Source: Ignavibacteriota bacterium (GTDB taxonomy: Bacteria > Bacteroidota > Ignavibacteria > Tepidaquicellales > OLB5). From it: DNA of 64,000 bases. Position 1 is the first letter of the stretch. Each line of letters starts with the position of its first letter. The translations under genes were made by a program, and so were the position numbers. This document shows, one piece after another, positions 44,050-53,200 of this stretch. The notes under the pieces are model-generated. The model was not told where the DNA came from and searched no databases. It saw nothing but the letters and a program-made list of their open reading frames with translations. The DNA is taken from the NCBI GenBank assembly GCA_003820375.1, contig RPQH01000010.1, positions 1-64,000 of the forward strand, read 5' to 3'.

Positions 44050-47000
44050 ATGGGTACATTATTTTCCATTCTAAAAAAAGCATTGTCTTTTTTCCTGCTG
44101 TTGTTAATTATTTATCCGGCTCTCTCCCAAAACGACGATAATAAAAAGCAGTATATTGAAAACTTTGAATTGCATTTAGAACATAAGATATATCTGCCGG
44201 GTGATGCAGTGAAGATACAGTTATTGTTTGACCGGACTCCTTTAAATCCCGATATCAAAATTAAGATTTACAGGATTACTGATATTGAAAAATTTTACAC
44301 ATCGCAGCAAGACATAGAACACTGGAGCATATTTAACAAAGACTCAATCAAACTGAGTCAATATTTAATTGAAATTGCAGATATAGATAAAATGTCTAAT
44401 AGGTTGGGTAATTATTCCGGCTATAAAACGGTTTATGAAGCGTATACGGATTATGTTCCAAATGAGAAAGGTGCATATTTTGTAAGAGCTTACTGCAATA
44501 AACAATGTGCAAATACAGGTTTCTGGGTTTCAGAGATGAGCTTATTGACCAAATGTAATACCGGATTCGCAAATTGCTTTGTCATAAATAATAAAACAGG
44601 TGATATAATTGATTCGGTTAATTTATTCCTGTTTGTGAATAAGAATAAGATTGGGCAATTTGAATGCTTAACCGGAATATGGAATTACTTTTACACCAAT
44701 GAAGATAAAAAATTATTCAGAAATGAATTTCTGAATAAACCAATACTTATTGCTCAAAAAGGAAATGATTTTATAGTATCAAGCCCTTCAGAATATTTTT
44801 ATTCAAAAGCAGATAAATTCTGCAATGCGTATATAACAACAAGCCAGCCTGTATATAAGCCAAATAATCTTTTAGAGTTTAAAGGTACGGTAAGAAATAT
44901 CATAGATAACGGTTATAGTAATTTTCCGGACAGGGAGGTCTTCGTTGAAATAAAAGACAGCAAAAATACATCCGTATATCAAAAGATATTAAAGACCAAC
45001 AGCAACGGAAGCTTTGCCGGTGAATATTTTATTGAATCGGAAGCACCATTGGGAAATTATACAATTGAGGCAACAATAGACGGAGCTAAGAATGCCGGCG
45101 AACAGGTTAACAAAGGTATCACATTTGAATCACAGTTTGAAGTAAAAGTATTTAAAAATCCGGAATATTATGTAAATGTAACAACAGATAAAGAGCAGTA
45201 TTTTAATGGTGATAAAATAAAAGGAAAGATATCTGCAAAATATTATTTTGGCAGTCCTGTTCAGGATGCAGAAGTGAAATATTATATTTTTAAAGAAGCG
45301 ATATATAAACCATGGTGGTATTATTCCAGGTACAGGTGGTTTTATGAAGATTTTTATTCATCAATTGTAAATAGTAATAATTATAATACAACAAAGATAT
45401 TAAGCAAGAAAGGTAAGCTTGATAAAGAGGGCAATTTTGAATTTAGCCACAACATTAAAGAAGATTTCAAATATAAAAACAATTCATGGTATTCATCAGC
45501 TAAGGAAGCTGATTATAAATACATTATAAAATGCATAATAACAGATAAAAGCCGCAGAGAGATTGAAGGTGATAAATCTGTTTCAGTAACGAGGGCAGGA
45601 TTTGAGATTACTTCTTCATGTGATAAATATTATTATAAGGCATATGATATAGTATCACTGGAAATAACGGCAATGGATTTTTCTGAAAAACCTGTTAAAT
45701 CGCCTTTCCAGGTTACGGTAACAAGATATGAACAACAGAAAGAATACAGAGATCTGGAATATTTTGTAACAACACTGTCAGGTTATACTGACCCTGTAAC
45801 AGGCAAGGGTTCGGTTTTCTTTACACCGAAAGAAGATGGCAAATACAGATTTGATGTTATTGCATATGATAATAACAATAAACATATTACAAATTCAGTT
45901 AGTACCTATGTTTTATCAAAATCATATTGGTGTATAAGCAATGAATCATCTGCGATAGAAGTTTATCCCGATAAACTTACCTACAATACCGGTGATACAT
46001 GCAGGCTGTTAATTATATCTTTCGTACCGGATGTAACCCTTCTTATTTCTGCTTACAATGATAATTTTATTAACAACAAAGCCGTAAAGATAAATGGAAA
46101 TTCTGAATATGTGAATATCCCCGTTAATGAGGCATTAAGCCCTAATTTCTCGGTAAATGCTGCATACATCAATGATAATAATTTACATGATAAAAATATT
46201 CAATTAATTGCAATTCCCGAAAAGAAAATACTTGATGTACAGGTAACATCAGATAAACCTGTTTACAAACCAAAGGAAGAAGGGTTGATTAAAGTAAAGG
46301 TTACTGATTACTACGGCAATCCAGTAAGCAATGCCGAAGTGTGTATAGGCATGATAGACGAAAGTATTTATGCAATTGCTCCCGAGAATAATAAAGAAAT
46401 TAAAAAGAATTTTTACAAAGCCGGGAAAAATGAGATTAAACCGCGTTACTTTGGCCGGTCGATAAGCTATATTTCTTCATTTTCCGATTTTATTTTTTTA
46501 AATGAGCTTTATGATAAAAAAGCTTACAATGAAACAGAGATGGGAGTAATAAAAGGTAACGTAACTGATGAAGATGGAAAAGGAATGCGAGGCATTTGTA
46601 TTGCCGTAAATAATATGTACGTAGCCGGTATAACAAATTATGATGGATATTATGAATTCAGGATACCTGACGGAGACTATAATTTAAATTTGTTTAAGAC
46701 TCAAAATATTATCAGCGGTAGTATAAAAATAATGTCTCTAAAAGGTATAACCTCACGTTATGATATTATTACAGATGGTAAATATATAATAAACAGCGAG
46801 GAAGCCCGTATAAAAGCACAACAGAAAAGAATTGAAGATTCACTAAAAGTATTACAAAATATAAAGAACGGAAATTTTACAGGCAGTATTAACGGATTTG
46901 TATTTGATGATAAAGATAAAACACCGCTTGCAGGGGCAATTGTTAAACTGGAAGGAATACAGAAAGGCGCTGAAACTGATGATAACGGAGAGTTCACAAT

Positions 47001-49446
47001 ACTGAATGTAGATGCGGGTACATATAATGTTGTAGCCTCTTATGTGGGTTATTCTTCTGTAAAAATATTAGCTGTTAAAGTTTCTCCCGGTAAAATATCA
47101 TCTGTGGATTTTGAACTTCCTCAGGCAGGTTATACCCTCGATACTGTAATGATATCAATTGTTGGTAAAAGAAGGTCAATTGAGCTTGAAGTATTAACCG
47201 GTGATTTTGGTGCTGAATATGGAAATGCATTGAGCGGTATTATAAATGTTACCAAAAAAGAACAATATGTTGAACCTGAGCTCAGAACAGATTTCAGGGA
47301 TGCTATGTACTGGAACCCGGCTGTTTATACTAATGAAAACGGCATAGCCGAGGTGAAAGTGAAATTTCCCGATAACTTATCTACATGGAGAGTTACTGCA
47401 AGGGTAATTACAAATGATACGAAGGTTGGGCAAATTACAAATAGTGTTATCTCACGAAAAGATCTTATTATAAGAATGGAAACACCTATGTTCTTTCAGA
47501 AGGATGATGAAGTTACAGTATCAACGATAGTACATAATTATCTGGAAGAAAATAAGAATACAAAGGTAAGCTTAAACCTGGAAAACTTAAAGTTAAGCGG
47601 AAACACCAATTCAGAAAAAGAAATACTGCTTGAAAAAAATTCAGAACAGCGTATTGATTGGAAGGTTAAAGTAACAGACGCGGCAGGATTGGCAACTCTT
47701 ACAGCAAAAGCCCTGACCAATGAAGAATCCGATGCTGTTCAGTATTCAATTCCGTTACAGCCGCGGGGAATAAAAATATCAGATTGTAAAACAGTTACTA
47801 TTAATAAAGAAAATAATAATGAAAGTATTGAGTTTGAATTATCTGAAGATATTGACCGGAGTACTGCGGGTTTAAAAGTAGATATATCACCTTCAGTAAT
47901 ATCAAGCTTAAAAGAGGCATTGCCGGGTTTAATAGATTATCCGTACGGATGCATGGAGCAAACACTCAGCCGTTTTGTACCTGCTGTTTTAGTAGCAAAC
48001 ATTTATAAAAATTCAGGTGCTTCGTTTGATGAATATTTAAATAAGAAGATTGAGAAGGTAGTTAATGTTGGTTTTAGTAAGACATATTCATTACAGCATG
48101 ATGATGGCGGATGGGGATGGTGGTCAAATGATAAATCAAGTTATTTTATGACAGCTTACGCATTGTATTGTCTTTCACTTGCCGGCTCAAGCGGATATGA
48201 GGTTGACAGCGTTAAATATAAAGCCGGTGTGAAATATTTAAAGAGAAAATTACAGGAGAAAGAATTTGAACCGGAAGTTAGAGCTTTTTCACTTTATGCA
48301 TTATCGTTTTCATTAAAAAATGATTATAAGTTCTTTGAAGAGCAGGCAGATATACTTTCACGAACAAGACTGAGTAGTTTCTCTTTGGCATTGCTTGCAT
48401 TAACATCAGCTCAATACGGTGATAAGGAAAAACAAAGTCAATTTATTGAGGCTCTTGTTAAGAATGTAAAGCATGACGAACATGGTTATTATTGGAATGG
48501 TGAAAAGCCATACAAATGGACAGGTGATGCAATACAAATAACATCGTTTGGATTGAAAGCATTAATTTCGGACAGCGTTTCTTTTGAAGAAAACCGTGAG
48601 CTTGCCGGTAATGTGGTTCAATGGTTAATGAAAAATAACCGTGGTAATTCATGGGGCAGTACGCAGCAGACTGCATTTGCCGTTTATGCGCTTTCAGATT
48701 ATGCGGCAGTAAATAAAGAAATCAGGCCGCAATATACTATTAACATATATTTAAACAATGTTCAGATGGCAGAAAGGGTTGTGAATACTGGCAATATTTT
48801 CGCTGAACTGGAAAGTATAAACATACCCGGCACAGTGATAAAAAAAGGACAAAACATTCTAAAAGCCGTGAAAACAGGAAACGGAAATGCATATTTGAAT
48901 GCCTCATTGAATTATTACTCAAATGAGGAACACCTGCAATCAGGGAATAACGGCTTCAAAGTAACAAAAGAATATTTTAAGCTTGAAGAATATCAAAAGG
49001 AGAAAGACAAATCATTCGTTTACAGAAAAATACCATTTACGGGAGAAGTTACTTCAGGTGATGTAATTTTTGTTAAAATTAAAGTAAAAAGTAAATCAGA
49101 TGATTTAAATTATTTTATGCTTGAAGACCCGCTCCCTGCAGGTTGTGTAAATATTGAAGAAGAATGGATGTATAATATTGATGGTGAAAAACAGGGAAGA
49201 AAATATGATTTTGATTATTGGTATGATGACGATTGGGTTTGGTGGTACTCACAAAAGGAAGTAAGGGCAAATAAGATATGCTTCTTTTCAACAGATATTG
49301 ACCGGGATGAATTTGAGTTTACATATTTATTGCGGGCTCAAATACCCGGTGTTTATAATGTAACACCAACAATAGGCAGCCTGATGTATTATCCGGAAGT
49401 TAACGGAACAGGCAAGGAAATTAAAATTGAAATAAAGGATAAATAA
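44050..49446 (+). CDS. alpha-2-macroglobulin family protein with two regulatory-like domains and a plug-like insert
   Basis: This 1798-residue protein is the paralogue of the one at 38168, with a signal peptide (about residues 1-26), no lipobox, and the same order of MG-type domains. The thioester motif is C1301 in YGCMEQTLSRF. It differs in the bait-like region: it holds a first regulatory-like domain (from about residue 832), a second one (about 945-1025; NGFVFDDKDKTPLAGAIVKL), and then about 50 residues (1026-1077) reading YTLDTVMISIVGKRR and GDFGAEYGNALSGIINVTKK, which resemble a TonB-receptor plug. It is the largest gene of the window. The function is presumably protease capture; the inserted part could be the exposed target sequence. 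Confidence 0.88.
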   Translation: MGTLFSILKKALSFFLLLLIIYPALSQNDDNKKQYIENFELHLEHKIYLPGDAVKIQLLFDRTPLNPDIKIKIYRITDIEKFYTSQQDIEHWSIFNKDSIKLSQYLIEIADIDKMSNRLGNYSGYKTVYEAYTDYVPNEKGAYFVRAYCNKQCANTGFWVSEMSLLTKCNTGFANCFVINNKTGDIIDSVNLFLFVNKNKIGQFECLTGIWNYFYTNEDKKLFRNEFLNKPILIAQKGNDFIVSSPSEYFYSKADKFCNAYITTSQPVYKPNNLLEFKGTVRNIIDNGYSNFPDREVFVEIKDSKNTSVYQKILKTNSNGSFAGEYFIESEAPLGNYTIEATIDGAKNAGEQVNKGITFESQFEVKVFKNPEYYVNVTTDKEQYFNGDKIKGKISAKYYFGSPVQDAEVKYYIFKEAIYKPWWYYSRYRWFYEDFYSSIVNSNNYNTTKILSKKGKLDKEGNFEFSHNIKEDFKYKNNSWYSSAKEADYKYIIKCIITDKSRREIEGDKSVSVTRAGFEITSSCDKYYYKAYDIVSLEITAMDFSEKPVKSPFQVTVTRYEQQKEYRDLEYFVTTLSGYTDPVTGKGSVFFTPKEDGKYRFDVIAYDNNNKHITNSVSTYVLSKSYWCISNESSAIEVYPDKLTYNTGDTCRLLIISFVPDVTLLISAYNDNFINNKAVKINGNSEYVNIPVNEALSPNFSVNAAYINDNNLHDKNIQLIAIPEKKILDVQVTSDKPVYKPKEEGLIKVKVTDYYGNPVSNAEVCIGMIDESIYAIAPENNKEIKKNFYKAGKNEIKPRYFGRSISYISSFSDFIFLNELYDKKAYNETEMGVIKGNVTDEDGKGMRGICIAVNNMYVAGITNYDGYYEFRIPDGDYNLNLFKTQNIISGSIKIMSLKGITSRYDIITDGKYIINSEEARIKAQQKRIEDSLKVLQNIKNGNFTGSINGFVFDDKDKTPLAGAIVKLEGIQKGAETDDNGEFTILNVDAGTYNVVASYVGYSSVKILAVKVSPGKISSVDFELPQAGYTLDTVMISIVGKRRSIELEVLTGDFGAEYGNALSGIINVTKKEQYVEPELRTDFRDAMYWNPAVYTNENGIAEVKVKFPDNLSTWRVTARVITNDTKVGQITNSVISRKDLIIRMETPMFFQKDDEVTVSTIVHNYLEENKNTKVSLNLENLKLSGNTNSEKEILLEKNSEQRIDWKVKVTDAAGLATLTAKALTNEESDAVQYSIPLQPRGIKISDCKTVTINKENNNESIEFELSEDIDRSTAGLKVDISPSVISSLKEALPGLIDYPYGCMEQTLSRFVPAVLVANIYKNSGASFDEYLNKKIEKVVNVGFSKTYSLQHDDGGWGWWSNDKSSYFMTAYALYCLSLAGSSGYEVDSVKYKAGVKYLKRKLQEKEFEPEVRAFSLYALSFSLKNDYKFFEEQADILSRTRLSSFSLALLALTSAQYGDKEKQSQFIEALVKNVKHDEHGYYWNGEKPYKWTGDAIQITSFGLKALISDSVSFEENRELAGNVVQWLMKNNRGNSWGSTQQTAFAVYALSDYAAVNKEIRPQYTINIYLNNVQMAERVVNTGNIFAELESINIPGTVIKKGQNILKAVKTGNGNAYLNASLNYYSNEEHLQSGNNGFKVTKEYFKLEEYQKEKDKSFVYRKIPFTGEVTSGDVIFVKIKVKSKSDDLNYFMLEDPLPAGCVNIEEEWMYNIDGEKQGRKYDFDYWYDDDWVWWYSQKEVRANKICFFSTDIDRDEFEFTYLLRAQIPGVYNVTPTIGSLMYYPEVNGTGKEIKIEIKDK

Positions 49447-49488
49447 AGAAATAACAGGATTTACTGTTATTTAAAAAATAAAATAACA

Positions 49489-49518
49489 CCCGGCATCATA
49501 AAATGATGAAGTGCCGGG
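49489..49518 (+). terminator. hairpin after the second A2M gene
   Basis: CCCGGCA at 49489-49495 pairs with TGCCGGG at 49512-49518, with part of the loop also paired (TCAT/ATGA). It has no long T-tract but is the first stable stem after the stop codon. Confidence 0.55.
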
Positions 49519-49523
49519 ATTAG

Positions 49524-49568
49524 AACTTCTTATTGAGAATAATTAAGAATTATTCTCAATAAGAAGTT
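49524..49568. repeat. perfect 21-bp palindrome with 3-base loop
   Basis: The arms 49524-49544 (AACTTCTTATTGAGAATAATT in two parts: AACTTCTTATTG and AGAATAATT) and 49548-49568 are exact inverted copies around AAG. The stem is extremely stable. It lies between the second A2M gene and the convergent small gene, and lacks a T-tract, so it may be a bidirectional terminator, a protein-binding site or a mobile element remnant. Confidence 0.85.
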
Positions 49569-49592
49569 GGGCTAGAATAAGGAAGAAGTAAT

Positions 49593-49919
49593 TCACCCAC
49601 CGGCAAGTTGTGTGATACAATTTGCAGCAATATATTCCTTCAGATAAGGATTATCCATTATTCCGCTTTCAATCATAACGATAATATCAGATCCACTGCC
49701 TGTGTTTGGATTTATATAATAGTATTCACCATAGTTATATGCAGTATTATTTGTCTTATTTAACACATCAAATACTTTAGTAAGAAAACTGCATGCAGCG
49801 ATGGCTAAGCTATTTGTATCTTCTCCCGTGAATGTAACAGATGACTGGATTGAAGGGCTATTAAGGCCATTTGCAAGTAAAACATTGCTTAAAAAATTTT
49901 CCAGAACGAATTCGTACAT
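49593..49919 (-). CDS. small protein of unknown function ending in Gly-Gly
   Basis: This 108-residue protein is acidic and has no signal peptide, membrane helix or known motif. Tyrosine-rich YNYGEYYYINP is followed by NTGSGSDIIVMIESG and the C-terminal tail CITQLAGG. A strong ribosome site (AAAGGAG) precedes the start. The 86-residue gene lies 59 bp upstream on the same strand, so they probably form one transcript. I cannot assign a function. A terminal Gly-Gly is suggestive of processing or conjugation, but by itself proves nothing. Confidence 0.65.
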   Translation of the reverse strand: MYEFVLENFLSNVLLANGLNSPSIQSSVTFTGEDTNSLAIAACSFLTKVFDVLNKTNNTAYNYGEYYYINPNTGSGSDIIVMIESGIMDNPYLKEYIAANCITQLAGG

Positions 49920-49978
49920 TTTTTTTACTCCTTTATAATTAAATTATTTAGAATTAATTTTCGAATAATTACAGTATA

Positions 49979-50239
49979 TTAATTAGAGTTTTGAAGCATT
50001 AATTCAATAAACTTGCACAATTGTATTTCCAGCGTTCTTCTTTTTTTTACAGGAACTTTGTCAAGAAAGCCGTGAACCTTTATCAGGTGTTCTTCAGGAG
50101 AATATTCAGGCTTATTTTCATTCTGTCCGGGGTCGGATTTACAGGGACCGGGTTTTATTGAAGTATCTACAAAATATTTTTTAAAAACCTTATTTTTATC
50201 AATATTATCGAAAAAATATTTACATGAGAAATCTTTCAC
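49979..50239 (-). CDS. small protein of unknown function, GTG start
   Basis: This 86-residue protein begins at GTG (MKDFSCKYFFDNI) with a weak ribosome site GGGATAA upstream. It has three cysteines, C6, C33 and C75. The C-terminal half (SPEEHLIKVHGFLDKVPV ... FIELMLQNS) is probably helical. I recognise no family. It is the first gene of a two-gene run with the 108-residue protein and is divergent from the 490-residue gene, sharing a 189-bp spacer for both promoters. Confidence 0.6.
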   Translation of the reverse strand: MKDFSCKYFFDNIDKNKVFKKYFVDTSIKPGPCKSDPGQNENKPEYSPEEHLIKVHGFLDKVPVKKRRTLEIQLCKFIELMLQNSN

Positions 50240-50428
50240 TTTTATTATCCCATTTTTTTGAATTTTGATAATACTCCAAAATAATACATCAAATGGCTTT
50301 CAGTAAAAGAAATAATATTGCCAATTACATAAAAAACATAATATTAATGTGTTATATTATAATATAAAAAGCCGTTTTAAACGGTAATTTTAGCATATTC
50401 CCGAATTTCTTAATACATAAATTTTATA

Positions 50429-51901
50429 ATGATACCTTCAAGATTTTTATATGTTATTAATTCTCTAAACAAAGAAGATTTTAAGCTTTTAGGGAAGTTT
50501 CTTTATTCTCCTATGCATAACAGCAACAAAAATGTGATTAAGCTGTACCAGTATTTGAAGCAAATATATCCCGAATTTCAGAGTGAAAAGCTTAAAATGG
50601 AGCTTATGTATAAGAAAATATTTCCGGAGAAGATCTATAATGAAAAAATTATAAGGAATTTAATATATGAATTCTGCTTTAATGTTGAGAAATTCTTATC
50701 CTATATAAATTATTCACATAGTATAATTGTATTCCAAAAACATCTCCTGCAGGAGTTAAGTGCCAGAAAACTCGACCGCCTTGTAAAAGAAAACCTTAGG
50801 AGTGCAGATGAGCTTTTATCGACACAAAAGATAAAAGACGAAGACTATTATAACATCAAAGTATTTTTAGAGGAGACAAGATTATTAAATGAAATGAAAG
50901 ATGTTCCAATGGGAAAAAGCCTTGTCCTTTCAAACATCAGAAAAGAATATGTGAAAAGTGCATCTAACTATTTCTTACTTGTAATTTTGAGAACATATTT
51001 CGAAAAAAAGAATTCCGATGAGCAAATAAAATCTGATGTTGAAATAGGATTTGCAGAATATCTTTTGAAATTTCTTGATGATAAAATTGAGAATTATAAG
51101 GACGAAACGGTAATTTACCTGTTATACAAATATCTGAAGCTTAAAGAAGATACTGACACAAATGAATTTTACAACCTTAAGAATCTCACGATTTCAAATA
51201 AGGAAAAATTATCTGCTTCTTATTTTAAAGACTTCATTCTTGAGCTGTATAATTATTGTAAAACTCAGGAACGTAAAGGCAATAAGATATTCGGATACGA
51301 AAGTTTCGAACTCATAAAATATATGCGTGATAATAACCTGCTTCTTGAAAACGACGGGATTATTCTTGAACATAATTATACCAATACTGTAGCTACTGCA
51401 ATACGTTTAAAAGAAATTGACTGGGCTTTGGACTTCATTAAAAATTTCAAGGATAAATTACCCGAAAAGATAAGAGAAAATACATATTGCTATAATATGG
51501 CAGCGGTTTCTTATATTACTTCTTCAATGTTGAATAATGATGAAAGACTGGTATACCTTGATAATGCACTGAATTTTTTAGCAAAAGTTAAAACATCAGA
51601 TTTCTACTCAATGACCAGGGTAAATAACCTGCAGCTGTTTATATTCTATGAAAAAAATGACTTTGATCCGATGTTTAATTTAATTGATGCATACAGGCAC
51701 TTTCTTCACAGTAATAAATTAATACCCGATGCGTTAAAGAACCGTTATTCATGCTTCATCAATTTTATGAGCCGCTTAATAAATATTAAGTCGGGTTCCA
51801 AAAATGCATCAATTGAAAAACTCAAGCTTGATGTAATGAAAGCCGAAACCGAATATAAAAAATGGCTGATTTCACGGATTGAGGAAATAGAGAAAATTTA
51901 G
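50429..51901 (+). CDS. conserved alpha-helical protein of unknown function
   Basis: This 490-residue protein has no signal peptide, membrane segment or recognised catalytic motif and is predicted to be almost all helical. Its start FLYVINSLNKEDFKLLGKFL followed by SPMHNSNKNVIKLY resembles a conserved start that I recall from uncharacterised proteins of about 500 residues in Bacteroidetes and Ignavibacteria. The helices may form a TPR-like scaffold. It is transcribed alone and ends at a strong hairpin. Function unknown. Confidence 0.7.
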   Translation: MIPSRFLYVINSLNKEDFKLLGKFLYSPMHNSNKNVIKLYQYLKQIYPEFQSEKLKMELMYKKIFPEKIYNEKIIRNLIYEFCFNVEKFLSYINYSHSIIVFQKHLLQELSARKLDRLVKENLRSADELLSTQKIKDEDYYNIKVFLEETRLLNEMKDVPMGKSLVLSNIRKEYVKSASNYFLLVILRTYFEKKNSDEQIKSDVEIGFAEYLLKFLDDKIENYKDETVIYLLYKYLKLKEDTDTNEFYNLKNLTISNKEKLSASYFKDFILELYNYCKTQERKGNKIFGYESFELIKYMRDNNLLLENDGIILEHNYTNTVATAIRLKEIDWALDFIKNFKDKLPEKIRENTYCYNMAAVSYITSSMLNNDERLVYLDNALNFLAKVKTSDFYSMTRVNNLQLFIFYEKNDFDPMFNLIDAYRHFLHSNKLIPDALKNRYSCFINFMSRLINIKSGSKNASIEKLKLDVMKAETEYKKWLISRIEEIEKI

Positions 51902-51915
51902 TTTAAGTAAAAAAA

Positions 51916-51946
51916 ATAAACAGGTAAGAACAAATTACCTGTTTAT
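51916..51946 (-). terminator. terminator between convergent genes, stronger on the minus strand
   Basis: ATAAACAGGTAA at 51916-51927 pairs with TTACCTGTTTAT at 51935-51946. On the minus strand the stem is followed by a run of eight Ts, so it ends the DUF4440 gene; on the plus strand it may also stop the 490-residue gene. Confidence 0.8.
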
Positions 51947-51966
51947 CTGAAGAAGTAACCGCATAA

Positions 51967-52443
51967 CTATTTTTTTGGAGGTTCTAATCCGGGATTTCCT
52001 GTGTCGAGTACAAATTTCCAATTGCCGACTTTATCTTTACGCCAGATTGTTATATATGTACCGTCTCTTTTTATTTCCTCTCCTTTTTCATTTTTAGCGG
52101 TTAATTCATAAGTCCCGTACGTATATCCCAAATCACCTGACTGAGATACAGCGGCAAATGAAGGCATCCATGTTAATGTAAACGAAGCATCACCTTCCTC
52201 AAATAACTTCTTGACCCTTTCAATACCTTCTATTGGTCTTGAGTTAGGTCTTAACAATACACCATCATCTGCGATATATTTCAAGAATGCAGCTTCCATG
52301 CCGTTTTCTTTGGAGTAATTGGAGAATTCTATATCTGTCTGCTTTATTGCTTCTTTTTCTTTTTCCGGGTCTGTTTGTGTATAACTATATTGAAATCCGG
52401 AGCAGGTTAATAATAAACAGAGAAATAAAAAATTTGTTTTCAT
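51967..52443 (-). CDS. exported DUF4440 / SnoaL-like protein
   Basis: This 158-residue protein has a signal peptide (about residues 1-22, MKTNFLFLCLLLTCSGFQYS), followed by an NTF2-like fold of DUF4440 type. The visible features are YADDGVLLRPNSRPIEGIERV, YTYGTYELTAKNEKGEEIKRDGTY, and the final WRKDKVGNWKFVLDTGNPG. Members of the family serve varied roles, from ketosteroid-isomerase-like enzymes to ligand-binding domains. It is likely periplasmic. The large tandem repeat at 52497 lies directly upstream of its start on the minus strand, which may affect its expression. Confidence 0.8.
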   Translation of the reverse strand: MKTNFLFLCLLLTCSGFQYSYTQTDPEKEKEAIKQTDIEFSNYSKENGMEAAFLKYIADDGVLLRPNSRPIEGIERVKKLFEEGDASFTLTWMPSFAAVSQSGDLGYTYGTYELTAKNEKGEEIKRDGTYITIWRKDKVGNWKFVLDTGNPGLEPPKK

Positions 52444-52496
52444 AATATTTATCTTTTATTAAGTTAGACAGGCAGGAGAGAAGAGTGTGACAGAAG

Positions 52497-52670
52497 GTTC
52501 ATAAAGTTCATAAGGTTCATAAGGTTCATAAGGTTCATAAGGTTCATAAAGTTCATAAGGTTCATAAGGTTCATAAAGTTCATAAAGTTCATAAAGTTTG
52601 TAAAGTATTATAAACCTTATAAACCTTATAAACCTTTTAACCTTACAAACTTTATAAACCTTATAAACTA
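52497..52670. repeat. inverted pair of long 9-bp tandem repeats
   Basis: The left array, about 52497-52605, contains about twelve units of GTTCATAAG with variants GTTCATAAA. The right array, about 52613-52670, contains ACCTTATAA-type units, close to the reverse complement. The whole can fold into a very long imperfect hairpin. The related TTTATAAAC array is at 9674-9733. The right array abuts the stop codon of the zinc-finger gene at 52675. Confidence 0.9.
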
Positions 52671-52674
52671 ACTG

Positions 52675-53139
52675 CTATTTATAAAAATCTATTAAGTCCT
52701 TAAAAAAGCTTTTCCAATGTATATTTCTTTTAATAAACACATCTTCATCGCTTTCAAATTCAGATTCTTTTCTGCTAGTCTCGTAAAATAGTTCAATTTG
52801 TTGAATTTCATTTTTATTCAGCCAGATACCGCCGCAGTTAGTGCATTGGTCAATTAAGATTTGTGACGAATAGCCATATTCCTTACGTTCCATTTCTGCA
52901 TCGCACTTTGGGCAATTGATTGCAGGAGCTGATTCCTGTTTTGACATTTCATATGCTTCTTCTATGTCATCAGGCAGGTTTGATAAGTTATTTTTATAAT
53001 CATCCGTTATCATCGATTCAATTTGCTCGAGTTCGCCTTTATCAAGGAACATTCCTTCGCATTCAGGACATACATCTGCAGTAACAATTGATTCGTATTT
53101 TTGATTTTCTAATTCTGTTTTATCTATTGGACATTTCAT
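52675..53139 (-). CDS. zf-TFIIB-type double zinc-finger protein
   Basis: This 154-residue soluble protein has two similar zinc-ribbon modules. The first (residues 1-45) is MKCPIDKTELE...DVCPECEGMFLDKGELEQI, and the second (about 74-115) is NCPKCDAEMERKEYG...DQCTNCGGIWLNKNEIQQI. In the first module one zinc ligand cysteine is replaced by aspartate (CPID). The motif matches the zf-TFIIB family of bacterial proteins, whose role is not firmly known, perhaps metal handling or nucleic acid binding. It stands alone. Confidence 0.85.
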   Translation of the reverse strand: MKCPIDKTELENQKYESIVTADVCPECEGMFLDKGELEQIESMITDDYKNNLSNLPDDIEEAYEMSKQESAPAINCPKCDAEMERKEYGYSSQILIDQCTNCGGIWLNKNEIQQIELFYETSRKESEFESDEDVFIKRNIHWKSFFKDLIDFYK

Positions 53140-53200
53140 AAATGGTAATTTAATTATTTATAACAAATTTAACTGTTTCTTTCAAAAAATAAAAGATTTT

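Noticed and set aside
49593-49919. Ubiquitin-like or RiPP precursor based on the terminal Gly-Gly
   Set aside because: Two glycines alone are not evidence; no activating, conjugating or maturation enzyme gene is near.
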